The notes beneath the pieces were generated by a model. The model had not been told where the DNA came from and made no database searches. It was given only the letters and a program-made list of their open reading frames with translations. DNA of 49,114 bases from Clostridia bacterium (GTDB lineage: Bacteria > Bacillota > Clostridia > Christensenellales > Aristaeellaceae). This document shows positions 7,393 through 15,243 of the stretch, one piece after another. Location of the stretch: NCBI GenBank assembly GCA_017526525.1, contig JAFXRG010000017.1:1-49114 (forward strand). Reading direction: 5' to 3'. The translations under genes were made by a program, and so were the position numbers. Numbering within the stretch: position 1 is the first letter of the stretch; each line of letters begins with the position of its first letter.

Positions 7393-8913
7393 ATGTCGAT
7401 CTGTTTTTATGAAGGTTATCTCAGAAACAGGCTTTCCCTCTGCCGCGAGCTTGGCCTTCCGGATGCGTCCGGGGAGCGGGCTGTCCTGGAGGCAGGCTTT
7501 CGCCGCTGGGGAGCGGGCCTTCCTGATCATCTGTACGGCGCCTTCGCCTTCGTTTTCCGGCTTCCGGAAAGAGGCGCTTTTTTTGCCGCCAGGGATCATC
7601 TCGGCCTGCAGCCTTTCTTTTATTACGTCACTGAAGACAGCACACTGCTCTTTGCCTCGGATGTGAACGATCTCCTCCGCGACCGCCGGGTCCGCCGGGC
7701 ACTGGATCCGGAGGCCCTGCAGCATTATATGCACTTCGGCTATCCCGTCGGGGAGAAAACTCTCTGGCAGGGAATCCGTAAGCTCCTGCCCGGCCGAACC
7801 CTGACCTTCCGGGACGGGGAAGCCTGTATTTCGACTTACTGGAAACCGACGTTTCACCCGGATTATTCCCGCACGGAGGAAGCCTGGGCGGCGGATATCG
7901 ATGAAGTGCTTCGCCTGATCCTTTCCGAGGACCGTGAAAACTTTGATTTCCGCTCGGCCTTTTCCTTCCTCTCCGGCGGCGTAGACTCCGCTTATCTGCT
8001 CGCGCACTCCGGTGTGCCCCGGGCGGTCGGGATCGGGTATCCCGGTGAACCTGTCAGTGAATTGCCACTTGCCGCCAAAGCTGCGCAAACCCTGGGCGCA
8101 GACTTTTCCGGCGTGGATGTCACCCCCGAAGCTTTCTTTGATGCCGTACCGCGGGTCGTCCGCCGGCTGGGCCTGCCCCTGGCGGACGCTTCCGCCGTCG
8201 CCTTCGCCCTCGGATGTGAACAGGCGGCGCAAACCGGCGCGGTCTGCTTCTCCGGGGAAGGTGCGGATGAATTCTTCGCCGGTTATCGGATTTACCGGCG
8301 CGCCGATGAGCTGGCGCAGTCCGGCGGCCCCTGGCATTACGGCTGTGCCGGCGTCATGGAAGCGGAGGACGCTGCTCCGCTGCTGAAGCAGGAGCGGCTT
8401 TTCCCCTGCGAACCGCTGGTGAAGGACCTGTATGCGGACTCGGAAGCGGACGAGCATCTGTCCCGTCTCCTGCGGATTGACTGTGCGCTCTGGCTGGAAG
8501 GGGACATCCTCTTCGGGGTCGCCGGCTCCGCCGGAGCTGCAGGCCTGCGGCTTCTCCTGCCCTATGCGGATCGGCGCCTCTTTGAACTTTCCGCCCGCAT
8601 TCCATCCTCCCTGAAGCGGAAGGACGGCGTTGAAAAATATATCCTGCGCCGGGCTGCGGAAAAACGCCTTCCCCGTGAAACGGCCTTCCGGCCGAAAGTC
8701 GGCTTTTCGGTGCCCGTCCGCGGCTGGCTGCGCAGGGAACCCTTCCGTTCCCGGGCGGAATTGATCCTCTTCGGAGCCCGCTCGTCCCGTCTTTTCGACC
8801 AGACCCTGCTCCGCCGGTACTGGTCAGCCTTTCAGGACGGAAATGACGCGATCTGGCAGATCTCTTATGCCGCTTATGTTCTTCTGGTCTGGCTCCGGGA
8901 ATTTGATATGTGA
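7393..8913 (+). CDS. Asparagine synthetase-like protein lacking the glutaminase nucleophile region
   Basis: 506 residues; the ATG at 7393 follows AGGAG closely. The C-terminal synthetase domain is intact: PP-loop SGGVDS at 194-199, SGEGADEFFAGY near 287-298, and a conserved tail with RRAAEKRLPRE and KVGFSVPVRGW. The N-terminal part starts inside the normal Ntn glutaminase domain. Its first residues (FYEGYLRNRLSL) line up with the NGEIYNYREL region that usually comes some 50-70 residues after the catalytic Cys2. The nucleophile is therefore absent and glutamine hydrolysis is not expected. Relatives with inactive or missing glutaminase halves (lasso cyclases, beta-lactam synthetase) adenylate a carboxylate and join it to another amine. 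Between a carboxypeptidase-like and a transglycosylase gene, a role in modifying a wall peptide is plausible but only an inference. Confidence 0.82.
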   Translation: MSICFYEGYLRNRLSLCRELGLPDASGERAVLEAGFRRWGAGLPDHLYGAFAFVFRLPERGAFFAARDHLGLQPFFYYVTEDSTLLFASDVNDLLRDRRVRRALDPEALQHYMHFGYPVGEKTLWQGIRKLLPGRTLTFRDGEACISTYWKPTFHPDYSRTEEAWAADIDEVLRLILSEDRENFDFRSAFSFLSGGVDSAYLLAHSGVPRAVGIGYPGEPVSELPLAAKAAQTLGADFSGVDVTPEAFFDAVPRVVRRLGLPLADASAVAFALGCEQAAQTGAVCFSGEGADEFFAGYRIYRRADELAQSGGPWHYGCAGVMEAEDAAPLLKQERLFPCEPLVKDLYADSEADEHLSRLLRIDCALWLEGDILFGVAGSAGAAGLRLLLPYADRRLFELSARIPSSLKRKDGVEKYILRRAAEKRLPRETAFRPKVGFSVPVRGWLRREPFRSRAELILFGARSSRLFDQTLLRRYWSAFQDGNDAIWQISYAAYVLLVWLREFDM

Positions 8914-9749
8914 AACGCAAGGGAGATAGCTTCAGAATGGTTTTGACGGTATTGACGGTTCTTCTTGTTCTCCTGGGGGCGTTCCTGCTGCTCTTCGCGG
9001 GCATATCGGTCTATGCCCTGGTCCTGATGAAAAAGCGGCCCCCGCTGGCCCTGTATGAAGCCCGCAAAAGGGAGGCGGATTATCTTCCCCTTTCCGCCGT
9101 TCCTGCCCGGATGACGGAATTGCTGGTGGAGATGGAGGACAGCGATTTCTATACCCACCGCGGCGTTGACCCCGGTGAAATCCGCTGCGCCATTCATCTG
9201 AATTTCGGCGCGAAGAAGATTGTCTACGGCGGCAGTACCATCACCATGCAGCTGGCCAAGAACCTCTATTTCCGCTTCACACACAACTATCTGCGCAAAA
9301 CAGCGGAAATCCTGATCGCTTTGGCCCTCGAACGGAAAATGGGCAAGGAGCGCATCCTGGATTTCTATATCAATATCATCTACTTCGGCAACGGGACTTA
9401 CGGCCTTTCGGAAGCGGCCCGGTTTTACTTCAGCAAACCGGCCTCAGCCCTGACGCTGAATCAGATGTTCCTCCTGGCCTGTCTCCCGGCAATCCCCACC
9501 AGGGGCAACCCCATTCAGTATCCTGAAGTCTTCGAACGCGTCCGGAACAGGCGCCTGAATTATCTTCTCAGGGAGAAGAAAAAGCCGCTCATCTCGCAGG
9601 ATGAAGCTGCTGGGATTTTCGCGAATACCGCATCGTGCCTGGACCCGGAGCTGAGAAAACCGGATGATTTTACCCGCTCCTATCCCCAGACCATTCCCTG
9701 CATCAACGAACGCTTCGGCAGATTTGCTCCGAAGGGGCAGAAAGCATGA
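8910..9749 (+). CDS. Monofunctional peptidoglycan glycosyltransferase (GT51)
   Basis: 279 residues, starting with GTG at 8910 and overlapping the preceding stop by four bases (GTGA), so translation is coupled. Residues 9-40 form one membrane anchor. The GT51 domain follows with all key motifs: MEDSDFYTHRG (catalytic Glu76), GGSTITMQLAKN at 107-118, RKTAEILIALALERKMGKERIL with the second conserved Glu, and YFGNGTYGLSEAARFYF. This enzyme polymerises lipid II into glycan strands on the outer side of the membrane. It has no transpeptidase domain, matching MtgA-type enzymes in length. These are rare in Firmicutes, which mostly use bifunctional class A PBPs, so its place in this operon suggests a special task rather than bulk wall growth. 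Confidence 0.88.
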   Translation: MKRKGDSFRMVLTVLTVLLVLLGAFLLLFAGISVYALVLMKKRPPLALYEARKREADYLPLSAVPARMTELLVEMEDSDFYTHRGVDPGEIRCAIHLNFGAKKIVYGGSTITMQLAKNLYFRFTHNYLRKTAEILIALALERKMGKERILDFYINIIYFGNGTYGLSEAARFYFSKPASALTLNQMFLLACLPAIPTRGNPIQYPEVFERVRNRRLNYLLREKKKPLISQDEAAGIFANTASCLDPELRKPDDFTRSYPQTIPCINERFGRFAPKGQKA

Positions 9750-9797
9750 TTCAGAATCACAGGGACGGCTCTCATTGACTTAATCGGAGGTGTTTTC

Positions 9798-11879
9798 ATG
9801 AATCTGACCCTGGAAAACATCCAGCTGACCGTTGAGCGGGCGGACCGCTTTATGGAAGCCAACGGCTCGGACCGCCAGAAGCGGCTGGGCTACCGCCTGC
9901 TGCTGGAGCAGCTGCTGCTGGGCTACCGGGACCTGTACGGAGAAGAAGTCTCCTATCGCCTGGTTCTGAAACGCACATTGAAACGGGTGTTCCTGTCGCT
10001 GCATGTCGCCTGTGAAAGCAGGAACCTGCTGAAGGAGCAGGTAAGCTTCATTGCCGAAAAAATACGGGACAATTTTCCCCACGGCCTTTTCTGGAAATAC
10101 ATCAGGCATGAGAACGTCATTTTCTGCACTTTCCAGACTCCCATCATGGGCTACCGGAGCATCCGGTATATCTGGCAGTATATGCGGAATGAAAAGCACA
10201 CCTTCCGGTGGGCTGTATTCCTGCGTTTTCTCAATATGGCGCTCTCCGTCCTGGAACCGCTGCTCTCCGCCTGGATCATCGTGGCCTATACGGAGTCAGA
10301 AATCGAGAAAATTGCCCTGCTGGCGCTGCTGATCCTGGGCCAGGGGGTGCTGAGCAGCCTGATCAACTATGGCGCGAGCCGCATGCTCCGGGCGACCTAC
10401 GCGTCCATGCAGAAACGGATGCAGATCGATCTGGCGGAGCGGATTCTGCGCATCCGGACAGACCGGATGGACAAAGCCGGCAGCGGTGCCTTTTCACGGC
10501 GCCTGCTGAATGATACCGCCGATATCGTTGACGGGATCGATGAACTCCTGGGAACGTTCACGGAAGCCTTCCGGCTGATCAGCCTGCTGATCGGTTTTGC
10601 CATCGTCTCCGTTCCGATGTTTCTGTTCGAGCTGGCGCTTTTTGTGATCTATATGCTCATTCAGCGGGCGCACAGCAAAAGCCTGCAGCAGAACGGCCGT
10701 GAAACCAGCGTGGCTAATGAACGGCACAGCGGCTTTGTCAGCGAAATGGCCCGCGCCCACCGGGATATCAAACTGCTTCACTGTGAAGACAGTTTTATGG
10801 AAAAATTCACCGGAAGCGTCCGTGAAAGCGTGGATCTGGCTTCCCGGATGCGCCGCAGGTCAATGAATTTCATTCTGCTGCGCTCCCAGTTTGTCAGCTG
10901 GACCAGCTGCGCCTATATGTTTCTGCTGGCGTTTCTGATGGCGCACCACAGCATGGCGCCTTCCACCGCGCTGGTTCTGTTCAACTACAACGGCAGGGTA
11001 TATACCTGCGCCGCGGATCTGGCGAACCTGATGTCTACCGCTTACAGCCTGGGCGTTTCCATTGAGCGGATTTACCAGCTGATGAACAGTCCGGATTATG
11101 CGTGGGAGCAGTTTGGCACCAGGCATCTGGATCATGTGCGCGGCGAGCTGGAATTGCGGGATGTCTCCTTCTCCTACCACCAGGCGGACGGAAAGGAAAA
11201 CAGGGTGCTGCGCGGCGCCTCCCTGAAAATCCATGCCGGCGAATCGGTGGCCCTGGTAGGACGAAGCGGATGCGGAAAAACCACCATCCTTTCCCTTTTC
11301 TCCCGCCTGTATGACGCGGACAGCGGATCGGTCCTGATCGACGGCGTTCCCGTGGAATTGCTGGATCAGGATACGATTCGCGGAAATATCACCGTGGTAA
11401 GCCAGATGCCCTATCTGTTCAATATGAGCATCCGGGACAACCTGGCGGTTGTGAAAAAGGACCTGACGGACGAGGAAATGATCGAAGCCTGCAAGGCCGC
11501 CTGTATTCATGAGGATATCATGGCCTTCCCGGACGGCTACGGTACGGTGGTCGGAGAAGGCGGCGTGCAGCTGTCCGGCGGTCAGCGCCAGCGGATCGCG
11601 CTGGCCCGGAGCCTGCTGCGTGAAACGCCGATTATCATGCTGGACGAAGCTACCTCCGCCCTGGACAACACCACCCAGTCCGAAGTCACCCGGGCGATCG
11701 AAAAAACGCGCGGCGGACGCACGGTGATCATCATCGCTCACCGGCTGTCCACCGTCATGAACTGTGAGCGCCTGTTCTTTATCTCAGAGGGCAGGGTACT
11801 TGCCTGCGGAACGCATCAGGAGCTGCTGGCAGGCTGCGAGGAATACCGCAGGCTTTACAGCGAGGAGCTCTCCTCCTGA
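9798..11879 (+). CDS. ABC exporter (permease-ATPase) with an extra N-terminal soluble domain
   Basis: 693 residues; the ATG follows CGGAGGTG. Residues about 135-420 are the six-helix exporter membrane domain. The C-terminal ATPase has GRSGCGKTT near 488-496, LSGGQRQR near 592, IIMLDEATSALD and IAHRLST. The first ~120 residues are not part of a standard exporter. A stretch near 27-75 (helix with RLLLEQLLLGYRDLYGEE followed by two beta strands) vaguely resembles the N-box region of GHKL/anti-sigma ATPases and, more weakly, the protein encoded at 4057-4662. There is no peptidase C39 domain. It is the last gene of the run from 6207, 48 bp after the GT51 gene. Substrate unknown: a peptide, lipid-linked wall precursor or glycolipid are all possible. 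Confidence 0.82.
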   Translation: MNLTLENIQLTVERADRFMEANGSDRQKRLGYRLLLEQLLLGYRDLYGEEVSYRLVLKRTLKRVFLSLHVACESRNLLKEQVSFIAEKIRDNFPHGLFWKYIRHENVIFCTFQTPIMGYRSIRYIWQYMRNEKHTFRWAVFLRFLNMALSVLEPLLSAWIIVAYTESEIEKIALLALLILGQGVLSSLINYGASRMLRATYASMQKRMQIDLAERILRIRTDRMDKAGSGAFSRRLLNDTADIVDGIDELLGTFTEAFRLISLLIGFAIVSVPMFLFELALFVIYMLIQRAHSKSLQQNGRETSVANERHSGFVSEMARAHRDIKLLHCEDSFMEKFTGSVRESVDLASRMRRRSMNFILLRSQFVSWTSCAYMFLLAFLMAHHSMAPSTALVLFNYNGRVYTCAADLANLMSTAYSLGVSIERIYQLMNSPDYAWEQFGTRHLDHVRGELELRDVSFSYHQADGKENRVLRGASLKIHAGESVALVGRSGCGKTTILSLFSRLYDADSGSVLIDGVPVELLDQDTIRGNITVVSQMPYLFNMSIRDNLAVVKKDLTDEEMIEACKAACIHEDIMAFPDGYGTVVGEGGVQLSGGQRQRIALARSLLRETPIIMLDEATSALDNTTQSEVTRAIEKTRGGRTVIIIAHRLSTVMNCERLFFISEGRVLACGTHQELLAGCEEYRRLYSEELSS

Positions 11880-11929
11880 CGGGCGCGGCCGGCTGCTGCT
11901 GTTTTTTTCCGGAAGGCAGCAAAAAAACC

Positions 11930-11957
11930 TTGACAAACCAAATATATTGCGTAAAAT
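11930..11957 (+). promoter_or_regulatory. Promoter for the thioredoxin/OhrR operon
   Basis: TTGACA (11930-11935), 16-base spacer, TAAAAT (11952-11957) in a short A+T-rich stretch, about 50 bp before the start at 12011. The region 11880-12010 has no gene. I could not identify a clean T-tailed terminator for the upstream exporter there. Confidence 0.65.
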
Positions 11958-12010
11958 ATAATTTGCAAAAAGAAATTGCGAATCAAGGTATTTGCAAGGG
12001 AGGGGAGCGA

Positions 12011-12889
12011 ATGGAAACCGCTAAAAGAGTTGATATAGCAATTATCGGAACGGGGCCGGCGGGCGTGTCCGCCGCTCTGACCGCGGTGAACCGCAACAAG
12101 ACTGTGCTGCTGCTGGGCAGCCGGGAGATGAGCGAAAAGGTTGCGAAGGCCCACGAAATCCGGAATTATCCCGGGCTTCCGTCCATCAAGGGAGCCGACC
12201 TGGCGGAAGCTTTCCGGAAGCACCTGGACGAAGCGGGCGTTACGATTGAGGAAAAACGGGTGGGCACCGTGTACGCCATGGGCGATTATTTTGCCCTGCA
12301 GGCAGGGGAGGAAATGCTGGAAGCCCGGACCGTGATCCTGGCCACTGGCGTGGTGCAGGCCAATCCGCTGCCGGGCGAAAAGGAACTGCTGGGGCGGGGC
12401 GTCAGCTACTGTGCCACCTGCGACGCGCCCCTGTACCGGGGCAAAACCGCCGCGGTGATCGGATACAGCCCCCGGGAGGAAGCCGAAGCGGCTTTCCTGC
12501 AGGAGGTCTGCGAAAAGGTGCTGTATTTCCCGATGTATAAGGAAGAAACGGATCTGCCCGCAGAGGTGGAAGTGATCCGGGAAAAGGTGACCGGCATTGA
12601 AGAAGCGGACGGAAAACGGGTGGTCCGGGCCGGAGAGAATACCTGGACGGTGGACGGGGTGTTCGTGCTGCGGGAGGCTGTGGCGCCGGATCAGCTGGTG
12701 CCCGGGCTGGAAGCGGACGGCGCCCATGTGCGGGTGAACCGGAAAATGGAAACCAGCCTCCCGGGCGTGTTTGCCTGCGGGGACCTGACGGGAACGCCTT
12801 ACCAGTATGTCAAGGCAGCGGGAGAAGGCAACGTGGCGGCGATCAGCGCGGCCATGTATGCAGATAAATTAAGGAGGGAAGAAAAATGA
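12011..12889 (+). CDS. Thioredoxin reductase-like flavoprotein without a recognisable NADPH site
   Basis: 292 residues; the ATG follows GGGAGGGGAG. FAD site GTGPAG at 13-18, redox-active CATC at 134-137 and the FAD-tail motif GVFACGDLTG near 252-261 are all present, so the thioredoxin-reducing core is intact. At the place of the NADPH Rossmann motif (normally GGGxSA), residues 150-158 read IGYSPREEA, and the usual HRR arginine patch is replaced by YFPMYKEE. Clostridial ferredoxin-dependent flavin thioredoxin reductases (FFTR) are known to lack exactly these two motifs, so reduced ferredoxin is the likely donor (inference). It overlaps trxA by ATGA, confirming thioredoxin as partner. The operon also encodes an OhrR-like sensor and an amino acid importer. 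Confidence 0.82.
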   Translation: METAKRVDIAIIGTGPAGVSAALTAVNRNKTVLLLGSREMSEKVAKAHEIRNYPGLPSIKGADLAEAFRKHLDEAGVTIEEKRVGTVYAMGDYFALQAGEEMLEARTVILATGVVQANPLPGEKELLGRGVSYCATCDAPLYRGKTAAVIGYSPREEAEAAFLQEVCEKVLYFPMYKEETDLPAEVEVIREKVTGIEEADGKRVVRAGENTWTVDGVFVLREAVAPDQLVPGLEADGAHVRVNRKMETSLPGVFACGDLTGTPYQYVKAAGEGNVAAISAAMYADKLRREEK

Positions 12890-13200
12890 TTACCAAGATC
12901 AATGAACAGGAATTCCAGACCAAAGTGGTGAACGACGATGTGGCGGTGGTGGACTTTTCCGCAACCTGGTGCGGCCCCTGCAAGATGCTGGCGCCGGTGC
13001 TGGAGCAGATTTCCGAGGAACTGGGCGGAAAAGCGAACTTCTACAATGTGGACGTGGACGATGACGGCGCGCTGGCGGCCGGTTTCGGCATCAGCTCCGT
13101 TCCCACGGTGCTGATCCTGAAGAAGGGCAAAGTGGTGGACCAGTCCCTGGGCTTCCGTCCCGCTCCCGCTGTGAAGAGCTGGATTGAGGGAAATCTGTAA
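12886..13200 (+). CDS. trxA: Thioredoxin
   Basis: 104 residues, the normal length of a single-domain cytoplasmic thioredoxin. The active site WCGPCK has Cys29 and Cys32. The cis-proline motif SSVPTVLILKKG and the C-terminal helix are intact. Its start codon overlaps the reductase stop (ATGA), so the two are translationally coupled and should form an electron chain reducing protein disulfides. It is followed after 35 bp by the OhrR-like regulator. Confidence 0.95.
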   Translation: MITKINEQEFQTKVVNDDVAVVDFSATWCGPCKMLAPVLEQISEELGGKANFYNVDVDDDGALAAGFGISSVPTVLILKKGKVVDQSLGFRPAPAVKSWIEGNL

Positions 13201-13235
13201 CCAGAACTGAGATCCGGTCCGGAGGAAGGAAAAAA

Positions 13236-13691
13236 ATGAGTGAAATGAACAGGGAAACTGAAGAATATCCTCAGCTGCTGCTGAAAAACCAGCTTTGTTT
13301 TCCGCTGTACGCCGCAGCCCGCAGGGTGATGAACGAATACAGCCCGCTGCTGAAGCCCTACGGCCTGACCTACACGCAGTACATTGTATTCCTGGCGTTG
13401 TGGGAAGAAGGCACCAAGGTGAAGGTGGGCGACCTGGGCCGCAAGCTGTACCTGGACTGCGGCACCCTGACCCCCCTGCTGAAGAAGATGGAGGAAGGCG
13501 GCTGGCTGACCCGCTGCCGCTGCAAGGCGGACGAACGGGTGGTTTACGTATCGCTGACGGATGCCGGCTGGAACCTGAGGGAGGAACTGAAGGATATTCC
13601 CTGGAAGATGGGCGGCTGTGTGACCCTGGAGCAGGAGGACGCGGCGAACCTGTATACGCTGCTGTACAAACTGCTGGACACCATGAACTGA
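13236..13691 (+). CDS. OhrR/MarR-family thiol redox regulator
   Basis: 151 residues. The winged-helix core (YLDCGTLTPLLKKMEEGGWLTR near 74-95, ERVVYVSLTDAG) and the N-terminal NQLCFPLYAAAR match OhrR-type MarR proteins, in which the Cys in the NQLCF motif senses organic peroxide. The equivalent here is Cys21. The usual ohr peroxidase gene is not beside it. Instead it sits in a thioredoxin operon and is followed by an amino acid ABC transporter, so I infer it controls this operon in response to thiol stress. A second Cys in the DNA-contact region (LDCGTL) is unusual, since most homologues have Ser there. No operator could be assigned with confidence. Confidence 0.82.
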   Translation: MSEMNRETEEYPQLLLKNQLCFPLYAAARRVMNEYSPLLKPYGLTYTQYIVFLALWEEGTKVKVGDLGRKLYLDCGTLTPLLKKMEEGGWLTRCRCKADERVVYVSLTDAGWNLREELKDIPWKMGGCVTLEQEDAANLYTLLYKLLDTMN

Positions 13692-13742
13692 AACACCGGC
13701 GGCGGAGAGGCTGCCCGGTATCTGAAAGGAGAAGAAAGAAAA

Positions 13743-14534
13743 ATGAAAAAGTTAACCGGTATTCTGTTGGCTCTTGTGCTGGCGCTGGCCATCGGCGCTG
13801 TTTCCGCGGAGGACGCCGGAGACGCCCTGGCAGAGATTAAGGCTAAGGGAACCCTGACCATTGCCATGGAAGGCGCCTGGCAGCCCTGGACCTATCATGA
13901 CGAAGAGGGCAACCTGACCGGTTTCGACGTGGAAGTGGGCGCACTGATTGCCGAAGGCCTGGGCGTTCAGCCGGAATACAAGGAAACTGCCTGGGACGGC
14001 ATCCTGGCCGGGGTGGATTCCGGACGGTTTGACATTGCCTGCAACGGCGTGGGCTACACGGAAAAGCGGGCTGAATCCTACAACTTCAGCACCCCCTATG
14101 TTTACACGGAAATGGTGCTGGTGGTCCGGGCGGACAACGAGGACATCAAGACCCTGGAGGACCTGAAGGGCAAGAAGACCGCCAATTCCCCGAACTCCAC
14201 CTACGCGATGCGGTCCGAAGCCGCGGGCGCGGAAGTGGTTTACGCGGACACCCTGGGCGAAACCATGGAACTGCTGCTGCAGGGCCGGGTGGCTGCCACG
14301 CTGAACGCCAAGGATTCCGTGGACGCCTACCTGGCGGAGCATCCGGAAGCCCAGATCAAAATCGTGCTGAGCGTTGCCGGTGAACCGGTGGCCGTTCCCA
14401 TGCAGAAGGGTGAACGGACGGAGACCCTGAAGGCTGAAATTGACCGGATCCTTGAGGAAGCCCGGCAGAACGGAAAGCTGGCGGAACTGAGCCTGAAGTA
14501 TTTCGGCCGGGACCTGACGGTAGAAGGTAAATAA
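13743..14534 (+). CDS. Polar amino acid ABC transporter substrate-binding protein
   Basis: 263 residues. A Sec signal peptide occupies residues 1-22 (MKKLTGILLALVLALAIGAVSA) with a predicted cut before EDAGD. There is no lipobox cysteine, which is unexpected for a Gram-positive binding protein. The mature part follows the SBP_bac_3 fold: GTLTIAMEGAWQPW, GFDVEVGALIAEGL, WDGILAGVDSGRFDIACNGV, YTEKRAESYNFSTPYV and LEDLKGKKTANSPNS. It binds a polar amino acid outside the membrane and hands it to the permease encoded next. Cystine is an attractive substrate because of the thioredoxin/OhrR neighbours, but that rests on context alone. Confidence 0.9.
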   Translation: MKKLTGILLALVLALAIGAVSAEDAGDALAEIKAKGTLTIAMEGAWQPWTYHDEEGNLTGFDVEVGALIAEGLGVQPEYKETAWDGILAGVDSGRFDIACNGVGYTEKRAESYNFSTPYVYTEMVLVVRADNEDIKTLEDLKGKKTANSPNSTYAMRSEAAGAEVVYADTLGETMELLLQGRVAATLNAKDSVDAYLAEHPEAQIKIVLSVAGEPVAVPMQKGERTETLKAEIDRILEEARQNGKLAELSLKYFGRDLTVEGK

Positions 14535-14568
14535 TCGCATTGACTGTTTTTCTTACGGGTGATGGAGA

Positions 14569-15243
14569 ATGACTGAGAGACTCTGGAATATCCTGGTGGA
14601 ATCCTTTCCCAAGATGCTGGAATACGGCCTGAAGGTGACGATTCCGCTGACCGTGCTGAGCTTTGCGCTGGCCATTATGGTTGCGCTGCTGGTGGCACTG
14701 ATTCAGTATGCGCGGGTAAAGGTTCTGCGGCAGATTTGCCGGTTCTATATCTGGATTACCCGGGGTACGCCCCTGCTGGTTCAGCTGTATATTGTGTTTT
14801 ACGGACTGCCCAAAGTGGGCATTGTGCTGGACGCTTTCCCCGCCGCCGTGCTGGTGCTGGGCCTGAACGAGGCAGCCTATATGGCGGAAACCATCCGCGG
14901 CACGCTGGAAAGCGTCAGCACCGGCCAGCTGGAGGCCGGTTACTGCGTGGGAATGACCTGGCCGAAAATCATCTGGCATGTGGTGCTGCCGCAGGCGCTG
15001 CGCACCGCGTTCCCGGCCCTGTCCAATTCCATGATCTCCATGCTGAAGGAAACCTCCATGGCCGCGACCATCACGGTCATGGAGATGTTCCGGCAGGCAC
15101 AGGTCATCAACGGCCGCGTTTATGAGCCGCTGGCGCTGTATGTGGAAGCCGCAGTGATCTATCTCATTTTCTGCACGATCCTGACCTGGGTGCAGCACCG
15201 GGGAGAAAAACGGCTGAGCAGCTACGGAGGTGCAAGGGCATGA
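14569..15243 (+). CDS. Amino acid ABC transporter permease
   Basis: 224 residues with about five hydrophobic segments, the usual size of a HisM/GlnP-type permease. The cytoplasmic EAA loop, EAGYCVGMTWPKIIWHVVLPQALR near residues 122-145, contacts the ATPase. The N-terminal TIPLTVLSFALAIMVALLVAL and RGTPLLVQLYIVFYGLP are family hallmarks. Start ATG at 14569 after GGAGA. The stop overlaps the next gene's ATG (ATGA at 15240-15243). A single permease gene implies a homodimeric channel. It forms one importer with the flanking binding protein and ATPase. Confidence 0.93.
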   Translation: MTERLWNILVESFPKMLEYGLKVTIPLTVLSFALAIMVALLVALIQYARVKVLRQICRFYIWITRGTPLLVQLYIVFYGLPKVGIVLDAFPAAVLVLGLNEAAYMAETIRGTLESVSTGQLEAGYCVGMTWPKIIWHVVLPQALRTAFPALSNSMISMLKETSMAATITVMEMFRQAQVINGRVYEPLALYVEAAVIYLIFCTILTWVQHRGEKRLSSYGGARA

